Numbered from the stretch's first letter, positions 21,500-31,359 are shown. The stretch: 41,816 nt of DNA from Desulfuromonadales bacterium (GCA_030613545.1 JAUWLU010000004.1:1-41816); one strand, 5' to 3'. Translations and numbers: made by a program. Notes: generated from the sequence alone by a model not told the origin.

Positions 21500-21550
21500 G
21501 CGGACGATTGGGTCGACGCAGGGGCGTTGAAAATCGCACCGCACGGGGCA

Positions 21551-22006
21551 TTAGCTGCCTTTCAGTTGTTCCAGTATTGCCGCCAGGGCGAAGCCCCGGC
21601 GTAAAAAATAATTGACGACTCGGCGTTTCTCCCGGTCGTCAGCCTGTCGATAGTCAAAGGAAGGGAAACGCCGCTCCAGCAGTTCGGCGAGCAGCGCCTC
21701 CTCGTTGAAGTCTGCTTTCAGTTCCGCCAGGGTTTGCTCGGCAAGCTCTTCGGCGATGCCGGCAAGCTGCAGCTCCCGTCGCAATCGCGCACCGACGGCC
21801 CGGCCGCCGGTCAGCAACTGGCGGGCCCGGCAGCGGGCGAAACGACTGTCGTCGACATAGCCGTATTCCCGGCAGCGGTCTACTGCGGCTGATATTGCGT
21901 CCGCCTCAAAGCCCTTGCGTTGCAGTCTTGACGCCAGTTCTTTTTCGCTCCGTTCACGGGTTTTCAACAACCGCAAGGCGGCGTTGAAGGCGTCATTCCT
22001 GATCAT
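21551..22006 (-). CDS. recX: RecX, regulator of RecA
   Basis: 151 residues from the ATG at 22004-22006, which has GAGGGCA just upstream; a longer GTG-type start at 22033 is possible but overlaps pilT more. RecX binds RecA filaments and limits their growth. The sequence has the three-helix repeat style of the family (RSEKELASRLQRKGF, YVDDSRFARCRARQLL, DYRQADDREKRRVVNYFLRRGF). It overlaps the pilT end by 14 nt. pilT separates it from recA. Confidence 0.9.
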   Translation of the reverse strand: MIRNDAFNAALRLLKTRERSEKELASRLQRKGFEADAISAAVDRCREYGYVDDSRFARCRARQLLTGGRAVGARLRRELQLAGIAEELAEQTLAELKADFNEEALLAELLERRFPSFDYRQADDREKRRVVNYFLRRGFALAAILEQLKGS

Positions 22007-23159
22007 TGCCCTCGGACGCACCTTCCGCCTCATCCTGTGGCGCTCCTTCGTGAGGGCGCTCGAAATCGTCCCAGCTCAAATCCGAGGTAGAGGAGATGCC
22101 GGAGGCCTTGAGCTTGAAGTCGTCGGGGTTGGAACTCTGGCGCAGGGCTTCCTCGAAGGTGATGAGATTTTGCTTGTAGAGGGTCATCAGCGACTGGTCG
22201 AAGGTCTGCATGCCGTAGGAGACGTAGCCCTGCTGAATAGCGTCGCGCAGCAGCTTGGTCTTCTCCCGGTCGTCGATGAGGTCGCGGGTACGGGCGGTGG
22301 AAACCATGACCTCCACCGCCGGGACCCGGCCCTTGCCGTCGGCCCGCGGCACCAGGCGCTGGGAGATGACCGCCTTGATGATACCGGACAGCTGCGCGCG
22401 AATCTGCCGGTGCTGATGGGGCGGGAAGACCGAGATGATGCGGTTGATCGATTCCGGAGCGTCGACGGTATGCAGGGTAGCCAGCACCAGATGGCCGGTC
22501 TCGGCGGCGTGCAGGGCGGTTTCCACCGTCTCCTGGTCGCGCATCTCGCCAATCAGGATGACGTCCGGGTCCTGGCGCAGGGCGTACTTGAGGGCGGTGG
22601 GGAAGTTTTCCGTGTCGCTGCCGATCTCGCGCTGGTTGATGATCGACTTGCGGTCCTTGTGGAGGAATTCGATGGGGTCCTCCACGGTGAGGATGTGCAC
22701 GGTGCGCTGGCTGTTGATGTAGTCGATCATGGCCGCCAGGGTGGTCGACTTGCCGGAGCCGGTGGCGCCGGTGACCAGCACCAGGCCGCGCAGTTCCATG
22801 GCGATCTTCTTGATCACCGGCGGCAGGGTCAGTTCGGCCAGGTTGGGGATGGTAAAGGGGATGACGCGGAAGACCATGGTGATGCTGCCGCGCTGGCTGA
22901 AGATGTTGGCGCGGAAGCGCCCCAGGCCAGGCACGCCGTAGGCCATGTCGACCTCGTGGGTTTCTTCAAAATGGCGCTGGCGCTTTTCATTCATGATGGC
23001 AAAGGCGATCTGCCGGGTCTCGTCGGCGCTGATCCGTTCGGCCTTGGGCAGCGGCCGCAGGGCGCCGTCGATGCGGTAGATGGGCGGCAGCCCCGGCTTG
23101 ATGTGGATATCCGAAGCCTTGGCCTTAAGGGCTATGGTGAGGATTTCATTCAGTTCCAT
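21993..23159 (-). CDS. pilT: PilT/PilU-family type IV pilus retraction ATPase
   Basis: 388 residues from MELNEIL at 23159, which overlaps the recA end by 14 nt; a longer upstream frame lies inside recA and is rejected. This cytoplasmic hexameric ATPase drives pilus retraction. Walker [10 protein letters not shown] is at 131-139; Asp box [10 protein letters not shown] and Walker [13 protein letters not shown] follow. The C-terminal region [15 protein letters not shown] is PilU-like, and after it is an acidic tail of about 25 residues. Geobacter-type genomes have several PilT paralogues, so the exact paralogue is open. Confidence 0.93.
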   Translation of the reverse strand: MELNEILTIALKAKASDIHIKPGLPPIYRIDGALRPLPKAERISADETRQIAFAIMNEKRQRHFEETHEVDMAYGVPGLGRFRANIFSQRGSITMVFRVIPFTIPNLAELTLPPVIKKIAMELRGLVLVTGATGSGKSTTLAAMIDYINSQRTVHILTVEDPIEFLHKDRKSIINQREIGSDTENFPTALKYALRQDPDVILIGEMRDQETVETALHAAETGHLVLATLHTVDAPESINRIISVFPPHQHRQIRAQLSGIIKAVISQRLVPRADGKGRVPAVEVMVSTARTRDLIDDREKTKLLRDAIQQGYVSYGMQTFDQSLMTLYKQNLITFEEALRQSSNPDDFKLKASGISSTSDLSWDDFERPHEGAPQDEAEGASEGNDQE

Positions 23160-24183
23160 GGTCCGCATCCGCTGCAACGGCGGCCGGCGTTGCCAGGCCG
23201 AAGTGCTCAAAGAGTTTTTGTTCGATGGACAGGCTCATGTCGGGGTGCTCGCGCAGAAACTGCTTGGCATTTTCTCGGCCCTGGCCGATGCGTTCGCCGG
23301 CAAAGGAATACCAGGCGCCGCTCTTGTCGATGATGTCGTGGGCCGCGCCGAGGTCGACCAGATCCCCCTCGCGGGAGATGCCCTCGCCGTACATGATGTC
23401 GAATTCCGCTTCTTTAAAGGGGGCCGCGACCTTGTTCTTGACCACCTTGACCCGCGTGCGGTTGCCGATCACATCCTGGCCCTGTTTGAGGGCGGCGATG
23501 CGGCGGATGTCCATGCGTATCGACGAGTAGAACTTGAGGGCGTTGCCGCCGGTGGTGGTTTCCGGGTTGCCGAACATGACCCCGATCTTCATCCGGATCT
23601 GGTTGATGAAGATCAGGCTGCAGTTCGATTTGCTGATGGTGCCGGTCAGTTTGCGCAGGGCCTGGGACATGAGGCGTGCCTGCAAACCCATATGAGAGTC
23701 ACCCATCTCCCCTTCGATTTCGGCCCGGGGCACCAGGGCGGCTACGGAGTCAATCACCAGCACGTCGATGGCACCGCTGCGCACCAGCACCTCGGTGATT
23801 TCCAGAGCCTGTTCGCCGGTGGCGGGCTGGGAGACCAGCAGATCGTCGGGCTTGACTCCCAGTTTGCGAGCGTAGTTGATGTCGAGGGCGTGTTCGGCAT
23901 CGACAAAGGCGGCGATGCCCCCCGTTTTCTGTGCTTCGGCGACAATATGCAGGGCCAGGGTCGTCTTGCCCGACGATTCCGGGCCATAGATTTCGACGAT
24001 ACGGCCGCGGGGGATGCCGCCGACGCCGAGGGCCATATCGAGGCTCAGAGCCCCGGTGGGGATGACCTCGATGTCGGGCATGGCGGAATCTTCGCCGAGG
24101 CGCATGATGCTGCCCTTGCCGAACTGTTTTTCAATCTGGCTCATGGCCAGGTCGATGGCGCGATCGCGGTTGTTGTCGCTCAT
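23146..24183 (-). CDS. recA: RecA recombinase
   Basis: 345 residues. It forms filaments on single-stranded DNA, catalyses strand exchange and triggers LexA cleavage. Walker A GPESSGKT is at 67-74, and all core segments are present. The start is ATG, 33 nt downstream of thpR. No LexA-type palindrome was recognised in the short leader, so SOS control, if any, would act from further upstream in the pgpA-cinA-thpR-recA run. Confidence 0.98.
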   Translation of the reverse strand: MSDNNRDRAIDLAMSQIEKQFGKGSIMRLGEDSAMPDIEVIPTGALSLDMALGVGGIPRGRIVEIYGPESSGKTTLALHIVAEAQKTGGIAAFVDAEHALDINYARKLGVKPDDLLVSQPATGEQALEITEVLVRSGAIDVLVIDSVAALVPRAEIEGEMGDSHMGLQARLMSQALRKLTGTISKSNCSLIFINQIRMKIGVMFGNPETTTGGNALKFYSSIRMDIRRIAALKQGQDVIGNRTRVKVVKNKVAAPFKEAEFDIMYGEGISREGDLVDLGAAHDIIDKSGAWYSFAGERIGQGRENAKQFLREHPDMSLSIEQKLFEHFGLATPAAVAADADHGTE

Positions 24184-24216
24184 ATGACTAAAATCCTTTG
24201 ATGGTTAAAGGCCGTT

Positions 24217-24786
24217 TCAGGGTTGCGGTCCGGTCAGGGACACCGTGCACCTCGGCAGATGCAGAGCGCCTTGTGGACCGAGCCGGCTTTCGTAGAGGAC
24301 CAGCCGGTCGAGCGGTGCACTGCCGCAGTTCCGGTCGCTAAATGATTCGAGTATCCGCCCGGCGCCAGGGGTGGGTTTTCGGCAGCGGCCGAGGGTCAGG
24401 TGGGGCACGAAGGGCCGTTCGTCGACCGGCAGCTGCAGGGCGTTCAATTCAGTGTTCAGGGCTCCATGCAACCGAACCAGGGTGTCACCACCGTCGAGGC
24501 CCAGCCAGATCACCCGCGGTCGGTGGCGGGAGGGGAAGGCGCCGACCCCGGAAAGGGCCGCTGTGACGGGCGGATACAAGCTACCTATCGATAGCATAGA
24601 ACTGCCGAGCTTTTCAAGGGAATCTTCTGCAATATCGCCGAGAAAGGCCAGGGTCAGATGGATCGTTTCCGGCTTCACCCAGCGCATTCCCGGCAGGGTC
24701 TCCGCCAGTTCCTGCTGCAACGCACCGATGGTTCGCAGGGTGGCTTCCGGCAGGGGCAGGGCGACAAAAACGCGTACCTTGTGCAT
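24217..24786 (-). CDS. thpR: RNA 2',3'-cyclic phosphodiesterase (2'-5' RNA ligase family)
   Basis: 189 residues from MHKVRVF at 24784-24786, chosen because GGAG lies just upstream and the family starts here; a 13-residue longer frame exists. The 2H phosphoesterase fold is shown by two HxT motifs: His43-Leu-Thr45 (HLTLAF) and His129-Leu-Thr131 (HLTLGR). It sits between cinA and recA, as in many bacteria. Its physiological RNA substrate is unknown. Confidence 0.93.
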   Translation of the reverse strand: MHKVRVFVALPLPEATLRTIGALQQELAETLPGMRWVKPETIHLTLAFLGDIAEDSLEKLGSSMLSIGSLYPPVTAALSGVGAFPSRHRPRVIWLGLDGGDTLVRLHGALNTELNALQLPVDERPFVPHLTLGRCRKPTPGAGRILESFSDRNCGSAPLDRLVLYESRLGPQGALHLPRCTVSLTGPQP

Positions 24787-24854
24787 GGCAGGCTCCAGGG
24801 CAGATTGTTGAAAAAGTCTCTCCATGGGCTCCGAGGCTGTCTTTCAACAGGCCC

Positions 24855-26096
24855 CTAGCCCAGTCGGGCGCTCAGGTAGCGGCGCACCCATTCCAGAGCC
24901 ATGCAGCTGGCCATGCGGCGAATCCGCTCGCGGTCGCCGCTGAAGCGGTAGCCCTTGACCTGCTCGGACCGACCGTCGCAGAGGGCGAGAAACACCGTGC
25001 CCACCGGTTTTTGCGGTGTGCCGCCGTCGGGGCCGGCGATGCCGGTGATGGCCAGACCCAAGTCGCTGCCGGCGGCGGAGCGGATGCCTTGAGCCATGGC
25101 CAGGGCGCAGGCCTCGCTGACCGCGCCGGGATTCTGCAGAATCTCGGCCGGTACCTGCAGCCAGTCGTGCTTGGCGGCATTGGCGTAGGTAACCGCGCCC
25201 CGTTCGAAAAAGGCCGAGGCGCCGGGCAGTTCGGTGAGCATGCAAGCGACCTCCCCGCCGGTGCACGATTCGGCCAGGGCAATGGTCAGTCCCGCATCGG
25301 TGAGCATGCGGGCGACGTTGCCGGCCAGGGTCTCCCGGCCGTTGGCAAAGACATAGGGTTCCAGCAGCTGGCGAGCTTGCAGTTCGGCCCGGTCGAGCAG
25401 GTTGCCGGCCGACTCGCCGCTGGCGCGGAGCTTGACATGGACGAAGGGGAAATCGACGCCGAAGGCCAGGGCGACTCCCGCAGGCAGGGTCTGGGGGTCG
25501 AACAATTCTTCGACCCGCGGCTCCGAAAGGCCGAATACCTTGAGGATGCGCTCCTGCAGGGGGGCGCTGCCGCCGCTACGCTTTTGGATGCGCGGCAGCA
25601 CCTGCTGTTCGAGCATATCGACCATTTCCTTGGGCACCCCGGGCAGAAAGAACAGCTCGCAGTTCTGCTGCCGCAGGGTAAAACCGGGGGCGGTGCCGAG
25701 GCGGTTGCCGAGGATGGTCGATTTTTGCGGCAGCAGAGCCTGCTTTTCGTTGCGCGGATTCATCTCCGTATTGCGGCCGGCAAAAAAAGCCCGAATCTGG
25801 GCCAGGGCTTCATCGTTGAGCACCAGCCGACGGCCGAAGGCCCGGGCGGCTACCCGCGCGGTCAGGTCGTCCTCTGTGGGTCCGAGGCCGCCGGTGACGA
25901 TGACCACCTCACGCCGATTGGCCAGGTCGCACAGGGCTCGTTCGATTTCCTCCTCCACATCGCCCACCACTCGGGATTCGCGGATCGTATAGCCTTGAGC
26001 GCCGAGCATGGTGGCGATGCGCGAGGTGTTGGTGTCGGCCATCTCGCCGTTGATCAGTTCATCGCCGATGGCCAGTACGGCAATATCGAGACTCAT
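24855..26096 (-). CDS. cinA: CinA family: MoCF-type ADP-ribose pyrophosphatase and nicotinamide-nucleotide amidase
   Basis: 413 residues. The N-terminal MoaB/MogA-like domain has GDELINGEMADTN at 11-23 and GGLGPTEDD. The C-terminal PncC-type amidase domain starts near residue 255 (ALAESCTGGEVA) and runs through SGAN-like and GIAGPDGGTPQKPVGTV segments. Known family role: pyridine-nucleotide salvage. The gene commonly precedes recA. It shares ATGA with the end of pgpA. Confidence 0.95.
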   Translation of the reverse strand: MSLDIAVLAIGDELINGEMADTNTSRIATMLGAQGYTIRESRVVGDVEEEIERALCDLANRREVVIVTGGLGPTEDDLTARVAARAFGRRLVLNDEALAQIRAFFAGRNTEMNPRNEKQALLPQKSTILGNRLGTAPGFTLRQQNCELFFLPGVPKEMVDMLEQQVLPRIQKRSGGSAPLQERILKVFGLSEPRVEELFDPQTLPAGVALAFGVDFPFVHVKLRASGESAGNLLDRAELQARQLLEPYVFANGRETLAGNVARMLTDAGLTIALAESCTGGEVACMLTELPGASAFFERGAVTYANAAKHDWLQVPAEILQNPGAVSEACALAMAQGIRSAAGSDLGLAITGIAGPDGGTPQKPVGTVFLALCDGRSEQVKGYRFSGDRERIRRMASCMALEWVRRYLSARLG

Positions 26097-26566
26097 GATC
26101 GGCCCTCCAGAAAAAGTGCCGAAAGCAACAGGCAGAGGCGCAGGGCAAGGGCACCGTAGAGGCCGGCAACCACGTCGTCCAGCACTACGCCGAAGCCGTT
26201 TTTCAGGCGCCGGTCGAACCAGGAGGCCGGCGGCACCTTGACGATGTCGAAGATGCGGAACAGCACGAAGCCGAGCAGGGCATTGGTCCAGGAAAAGGGC
26301 AGCAGGGCCACCGTGACCAGGTAGCCGACTAGTTCGTCGATGACGATGCGGCCGTCGTCGGCCTCGCCGTAGATGTGGCCGGCTGCCCCAGCCACCCAGA
26401 AGGACAGGCAGAGCAAGGCACTCCAGGTAAGGATGTAGAGGGGCGCGGGCAGGGACGCCAGCAGGTAGAATGCCGGAATCCCGGCCAGGGTGCCGACGGT
26501 GCCGGGGGCCACCGGGCTGTAGCCAAGGCCGGCATTGCTCGCCAGACAGAGGACGAAGCGGCGCAT
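26093..26566 (-). CDS. pgpA: Phosphatidylglycerophosphatase A
   Basis: 157 residues. This inner-membrane enzyme dephosphorylates phosphatidylglycerol phosphate. Family segments: GYSPVAPGTVGTLAG near 15-29, DDGRIVIDELVGYLVT in the middle, and FRIFDIVKVPP later, between hydrophobic helices. The start is ATG, behind AAGGAGCTTAC. It is the first gene of the run to cinA, thpR and recA. Confidence 0.94.
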   Translation of the reverse strand: MRRFVLCLASNAGLGYSPVAPGTVGTLAGIPAFYLLASLPAPLYILTWSALLCLSFWVAGAAGHIYGEADDGRIVIDELVGYLVTVALLPFSWTNALLGFVLFRIFDIVKVPPASWFDRRLKNGFGVVLDDVVAGLYGALALRLCLLLSALFLEGRS

Positions 26567-26700
26567 GTAAGCTCCTTAGGTATCAAGCGGTGGGGGATGG
26601 CCGAGGCCGGTGCGCCATCAGCCTGCAAGGCTAACAAGATAGCAATTCGGCAGGGAAAATCAAAGGGGAAATGTCGCGGCGAGAGCGGTGCTGACAGGGG

Positions 26701-26731
26701 CTGGCGGGAAGCCGGGGAAACTTCCCGCCAG
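26701..26731. terminator. 11-bp stem-loop just after the TupA-like gene
   Basis: CTGGCGGGAAG (26701-26711), a 9-nt loop, and CTTCCCGCCAG (26721-26731) make a perfect stem 6 nt beyond the stop codon. No T run follows on the minus strand, so termination is plausible but not assured. Beyond it, down to pgpA at 26566, I see nothing else. Confidence 0.5.
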
Positions 26732-26736
26732 GAGGA

Positions 26737-27640
26737 TTACTTTTTAGGGTGCATGATCGGACCGTTGGGCCAGACCGGATAGAAAAAGGGGAAATCGCCG
26801 GTTTTCTCCTTGCCGAAGTCGGCCATGAAATTCTGGATTTCGGGCGACAGGATGAAGTCGGCCAGGGCCTTGGCCCCCCCCATGGTTGACCTGGGGGTGA
26901 CGGGCCGGATTGGCTTCCATGAGGATATAGGGGCGGCGCATGGTGGGGTCCTGGTCGAGCAGGATCTGCGCGTTGCCAAAGGGGTGCTTTTGCAATACCG
27001 AGGGCATGCGGCCGAAGATGAAATAGGCCTTCCGCTCGTTAGCAAAGAGCGGAATGTTGCCGGCATAAGGTGCTTCATCCTGAATGAACCATTCGCCGCT
27101 CGGCCGAATGCCGGCTCGTTTCCACAGGGTGTGACCGACCTCACGGGGACCGTTGCTGTTGACGTCGAGAAAGGTGCTCTGTGTCGCGGCGATGCGTTTC
27201 AGGGCCTCGGCGCCGTCCTTGAGACCGCGGATGCCGGCCGGGTCGGCGGCCGGACCGTAAATAACCAGGTCGTTGCGGGCGCAGGGCCGCATGTTGATGC
27301 CGTAGCCGTCGGCCACCAAGTCGGTGGTGATGTCGCCGGCATGCATCACCAGAAAGTCCGCTTCGCCACTGCGGAAGGGTACCGAAATGGTCGGCCGCGG
27401 GCCGCTGGCGACCAACTCGACCCGGTAACCGGTCTTGGCCTCGAAGCGTTGCACGATCACATCCCACAGGCCGGTCATGGTCATGCCGCCGATCACGCAG
27501 GCGCGCACCGTGTGTTGGTTGCTTGCCGGTTCGGTGTTCGCCTTGTCTGGCGATGCGGCCAGGGCCGTCTGGGCCAGCAGCAGGCAGCCGAGCAGGACCG
27601 CGAGAAGGCCGCGGGCGGGGCTGATGATCGCTGATTTCAT
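26737..27640 (-). pseudogene. TupA-like periplasmic oxyanion-binding protein, frameshifted
   Basis: The protein has a Sec signal (hydrophobic stretch ending QTALA-AS). It then follows the TupA-type PBP fold: MTMTGLWDVIVQRFEAKTGY, FLVMHAGDI, DLVIYGPAADPAG, FLDVNSNGPREVGHTLWKRAG, YFIFGRMPSVLQK, ILMEANPARHPQVN. At 26874-26881 a run of eight C (eight G in the coding strand) shifts the frame. With seven G the reading continues as NHGGAKALADFILSPEIQNFM to HPKK and stops at 26737-26739, giving the expected C-terminus. It may be a true pseudogene, a phase-variable tract or a sequencing error. No permease or ATPase gene is adjacent, so it is an orphan. Tungstate is the family substrate; molybdate or another oxyanion is possible. 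Confidence 0.8.
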
Positions 27641-27697
27641 GAAGTCCCTCCTTCAAATGCTTGTTGTGTCGACAGACCCAATAAGCCGCCGCGAAAT

Positions 27698-27727
27698 ATT
27701 AAATGTAAATAGGCTGGCCGGTGGCAA
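27698..27727 (-). promoter_or_regulatory. Possible sigma70 promoter of the TupA-like gene
   Basis: On the minus strand, TTGCCA (27722-27727), an 18-nt spacer and TTTAAT (27698-27703), about 55 nt before the start codon. A good AAGGAGGG ribosome-binding site follows. Confidence 0.45.
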
Positions 27728-27850
27728 GATGGCAGTTTTGCGGCGTTGTTTAGGGGAATGTATAGCGAAGTTTTTTGGAGTGCAAGTTAGAAGTGTTTTA
27801 AGCGGGACTTGTTCTGCTGCCGGTTGCCAGGGAGGCGCTATATTGATTGC

Positions 27851-27880
27851 TTGACAACGCTTGCAGGGCTTCGTTATAGT
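27851..27880 (+). promoter_or_regulatory. Sigma70 promoter of the TonB-dependent receptor
   Basis: TTGACA (27851-27856), an 18-nt spacer and TATAGT (27875-27880), leaving a leader of about 80 nt. No Fur-box-like 19-bp palindrome was recognised over it. The rest of the 329-bp gap to the divergent TupA-like gene shows no gene. Confidence 0.65.
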
Positions 27881-27969
27881 CGCGCAATTATAGCGGTGGA
27901 GGCCATTTTAATCCCAACGGGCACCCCTGCATTTCAAATGGACTCTTGAATGATGACAAAGGAGGATCT

Positions 27970-29925
27970 ATGAAGCACAGATTTGTTGCGGTGCTGGCCG
28001 CAATGGCAATGCTGGGTGGAGGCGCCGGGCTGGCGTCGGCCGCCACCGATGGCGTCTATCGCCTCGGCGAGGTCGTTGTCTCGGGCCAGAAGACGGGGGT
28101 CGAGGCCATCGGCAATACCCATAAAGTGACGGCGGAAGAGATCGAGCAGCGCGGTGTGCGTAGTCTCGACGAGGCCATCAATCTGTTGCCGGGGGTGCAG
28201 GTCCGCACCGGTGGCGACGGCGCGCCGCGCATCGATATCCGCGGATTCCGTACCCGGCATGTCAAGTTGTTGCTGAACGGCACCCCGTTCAACGGCACCT
28301 ATGACGGCCAGTTCGATCCGAGCCTGATTTCGGTGGAGAACATCGCCGAGATCGTGGTCACCACCGGCGGCAGTTCGGTGCTGTACGGGTCGGGCGGCAA
28401 CGCCGGGGTCATCAACATCATCACCAAGAAGGGCGTCAAGGGAGCCCACGGCTCTGCGGGGGTAGAACTGGCCGAAGGGGACGCCCAGTTGCTGCGGGCC
28501 ACCGGTTCCTATGGTGGAGAGAAGTACGACCTGTTTGTCAGCGGCAGCCTGTACGACCGCGACCACTTCGAGCTGTCCGACCATTTTTCGGCGACCGCTG
28601 ATGAAGACGGTGACGAGCGGGAGAACAGCGACCGGCGGCGCAACAATGTCTTCGTCAATGTCGGCTTCGCCCCCAGCGACGCCACCCTGCTCGGTCTGAC
28701 CTTCAGCTATCTCGACGGGAAGCGCGGCAAGCCGCCGGCAATCGTGAAAGACGATTATTCCAGTCAGAAGTTTGAGCGGGAGGAAGATGCGGAAGAATTC
28801 AACTTCCAGCTGGCTCTCAGCCACGATTTTTCAGGCCCTCTGAGTCTCAAGGGCTGGGCGTATTTCAACAGCCTTGATGTGCTGGAAAGCCGCTACGATG
28901 ATGCCGATTACGACAGCCAGACAAGGAAAAGCTCCTCCCGTACCGATTCGACCACCGAGATTTCCGGGATCAATTTGCAGCTGCGCTACGGCTTCGAGCG
29001 TTTCGGCGCCTTGACCCTTGGCGGCATGTTTGAGAACAACGATTGGGAAGCCGATGGATTCTCTAATCCGGCTAACAACAATAGTGTGCCGTTTGATGAA
29101 GAGGAAGACTTCCAGCTCTACTCGGCCAGTCTCGAATACGAGGTGTCGCCCCTGCAGGACCTCGGTGTGGTGCTGGGCTTCGGCTATCATTGGCAGGACC
29201 GGGACGGGAAGGATGCGGATGATTATTCTTATCTGCTCGGTTTGTACTACGACCTTCGCGAAGGTACCCGCCTGAAAGCGTCCCACGCCCGCAAGGTGCG
29301 TTTCCCGACCCTGCGTGATCTCTACGACACAGACAAAGGGAATCCCGAACTGGATGCCGAGGTGACCTGGCATTACGAAGCCGGCATCGAGCAGGATCTG
29401 CAGGCCGAGACCATGGTCTCTCTGACCGGCTTCTACATCGACATCGAGGACTTCATCGAGGTGCCCGATGGCGATAGCCAGTTGCAAAACTTCGACGAGT
29501 ACGAGTTTTATGGGGTGGAAGTGGCGGCCGAGAATCGCTACTTCGAGCGCCTGTTGCTGCGGGCCAGCTATTCTTACATGCACACTGAGGATAAAGGTTC
29601 CGACAGCGAGCGGGACGAACTGCAGAACCGGCCCGAGCACAAGACAACTCTGGAAGCCACCTACCAGCTGCCTTGGGGATTGAGCGCTTACGGTTCTGCC
29701 CGGTATGTGACGAACAGCCACTACTACAACAAGAAGGATTGGACCGACCAGCAGCGCCTGCCGGAATATGTTTTGGTTGATTTCAAGATCAACAAAAGCG
29801 CGGCTAATGGCGCCCTTGATCTCTATATCGGCATCGATAATCTGTTCGACGAGGACTACGAGCAGAGCTATGCCTTCCCCCAGGCCGGCCGTACTTTCTA
29901 CGGCGGTGTGAACTGGAAGTTCTGA
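27970..29925 (+). CDS. TonB-dependent outer-membrane receptor
   Basis: 651 residues from ATG at 27970, preceded by AAAGGAGGA at 27958-27966; a TTG eight codons upstream is in frame but lacks its own ribosome-binding site. Signal peptide ends near GLASA-A. A TonB-box-like EVVVSG follows, then the plug domain (about 45-150: SLDEAINLLPGVQVR, PRIDIRGFRTRHVKLLLNGTPF, EIVVTTGGSSVLYGSGGNAGVINIITK), and a beta barrel to the end, closing with NWKF, a terminal aromatic typical of barrels. The ligand is unknown; the plug is of the small siderophore, cobalamin or metal type. It is divergent from the TupA-like gene. ExbB, ExbD and TonB lie 8.6 kb downstream. Confidence 0.93.
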   Translation: MKHRFVAVLAAMAMLGGGAGLASAATDGVYRLGEVVVSGQKTGVEAIGNTHKVTAEEIEQRGVRSLDEAINLLPGVQVRTGGDGAPRIDIRGFRTRHVKLLLNGTPFNGTYDGQFDPSLISVENIAEIVVTTGGSSVLYGSGGNAGVINIITKKGVKGAHGSAGVELAEGDAQLLRATGSYGGEKYDLFVSGSLYDRDHFELSDHFSATADEDGDERENSDRRRNNVFVNVGFAPSDATLLGLTFSYLDGKRGKPPAIVKDDYSSQKFEREEDAEEFNFQLALSHDFSGPLSLKGWAYFNSLDVLESRYDDADYDSQTRKSSSRTDSTTEISGINLQLRYGFERFGALTLGGMFENNDWEADGFSNPANNNSVPFDEEEDFQLYSASLEYEVSPLQDLGVVLGFGYHWQDRDGKDADDYSYLLGLYYDLREGTRLKASHARKVRFPTLRDLYDTDKGNPELDAEVTWHYEAGIEQDLQAETMVSLTGFYIDIEDFIEVPDGDSQLQNFDEYEFYGVEVAAENRYFERLLLRASYSYMHTEDKGSDSERDELQNRPEHKTTLEATYQLPWGLSAYGSARYVTNSHYYNKKDWTDQQRLPEYVLVDFKINKSAANGALDLYIGIDNLFDEDYEQSYAFPQAGRTFYGGVNWKF

Positions 29926-29948
29926 TCGAACGAAGCTGGTTTAGACAA

Positions 29949-29985
29949 CAAAAACGGCCGGTCCCGAAAGGGGCTGGCCGTTTTG
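29949..29985 (+). terminator. Rho-independent terminator of the TonB receptor gene
   Basis: CAAAAACGGCC, GGTCCC, a GAAA tetraloop, GGGGCT and GGCCGTTTTG form a strong stem ending in a T run, 24 nt after the stop. Confidence 0.85.
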
Positions 29986-30001
29986 TATTCAAAGGCATTT
30001 T

Positions 30002-30157
30002 CTCACGCGGTGACGCGGAGGCGCGGAGAAAGGCTTAACGGATGATCAGGTTGTTATTTGCTAATCGAGGTTTGCGGTGACTGTAGATCAGGATGCTTGA
30101 TTCTGACAACAGGATATTCGTCTTTGATCTTCTCCGCGTCCCCGCGTCTCCGCGTGA
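30002..30157. repeat. Inverted-pair repeat, locus 4 (ACGCGGAG type)
   Basis: The left arm 30002-30031 has three 8-nt units (ACGCGGTG, ACGCGGAG, GCGCGGAG) after CTC. The right arm 30130-30157 is the near-perfect complement, ending CTCCGCGTGAG. The ~100-bp centre is unrelated and without a gene. It sits between the convergent TonB receptor and larC genes. Confidence 0.75.
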
Positions 30158-30184
30158 GTCGATTTTTACTGGACAAGTAAATGC

Positions 30185-31359
30185 TCAGCTCTCCTCCGCC
30201 AAGCCGATGGCCCGCTCCACCAGCCGGTAGACCTCAGGCAGAGGCCGGCCACTGTCGTTCGCCAACTGGCGGCAGCTCTCAAATTCCGGTACCGTGCGCA
30301 GTCGTAGATTCCCTTCATAAAAATGCTTGACCTGAACCGGACCGAGGGGGGTGGCGACAGTGCCCGCTTCGCTGCGCAGTTTGTAACGCCGGGACTCGCG
30401 CCAGCGTACCCCGGCGGCGCTGCTTTCGCGCAGGATTTTCCGCCCCAGTTGTTCGGACAAATGGGGCGGGGCGATGACCGTCAAAGCGAGGCCGGGGCGG
30501 TTTTTTTTCATCTGCAGGGCGCTGTAACCGACGTCGAGGGCGCCGGCTGCCAGCAGGTTGTCCATCAGGGCGCCGAGCCATTCGGGGTTGGCGTCGTCGA
30601 GGTGGCTTTCGAGAATCGCCACCCGGTCCTGGTCGAGGGCCTCTTCGGCGTCCGTTTCACCGAGCAGACCGCGCAGCAGATTGGGCCGGTCGCTCAGCTC
30701 CCGCTCGCCGGCCCCGTAGCCGACTGTTTGCAGGGTCATGGCCGGCAGGGTGCCGAAGGTAGCGATCTCGGCGGCGATGGCGGCACCGGTGGGGGTGACC
30801 AGTTCGATTCCGGCGCCATCGTCGACCACCGGCAGACCGCGCAGAATCTCCAGGGTGGCCGGGGCCGGCAGGGGAAAGCTGCCGTGGGCGCAGCGCACCG
30901 TGCCGCGGGTCATCGGCAGAGGGGCGCAGACGATCCGCGGATTGCCCAGCAGATGCAGACCGATGGCGGCGCCGACGATGTCGACGATGGAGTCGAGGGC
31001 GCCGACCTCGTGGAAATGGACCGTTTCCAGGGCCACGCCATGAATCTTGGCTTCCGCTTCACCGATGCGGCGGAAGATGCGTCGCGCCAGTTCTTTGGGG
31101 AGCCGGGCCAGGTCGCTGTCCGCCAGCATGCGGTCGATGCCGCTCCAGGTGCGGTGGTGATGTTGCTCCTCACAAAGCACCGTCAGCTTGCTGGCGGTGA
31201 TGGACTGGCGCTGGACTTTTTTCAGTTCCAGGCGGTAGCCGGCAACGGGCAGCTTGGCCAGTTGCTGTTCAAGGTCGGCCAGGGGCAGGCCGAGATCGAG
31301 CAGCAGGCCGAGAAACATGTCACCGGAGATGCCGGAGAAGGTGTCGAGAAACAGGGTCT

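Noticed and set aside
24184-24216. LexA box before recA
   Set aside because: No SOS-type palindrome could be seen in the 33-nt gap; deltaproteobacterial boxes vary, so absence is not proof.
27946-27969. TTG start upstream of the TonB receptor
   Set aside because: It overlaps the AAAGGAGGA ribosome-binding site of the ATG at 27970, which directly begins a good signal peptide.
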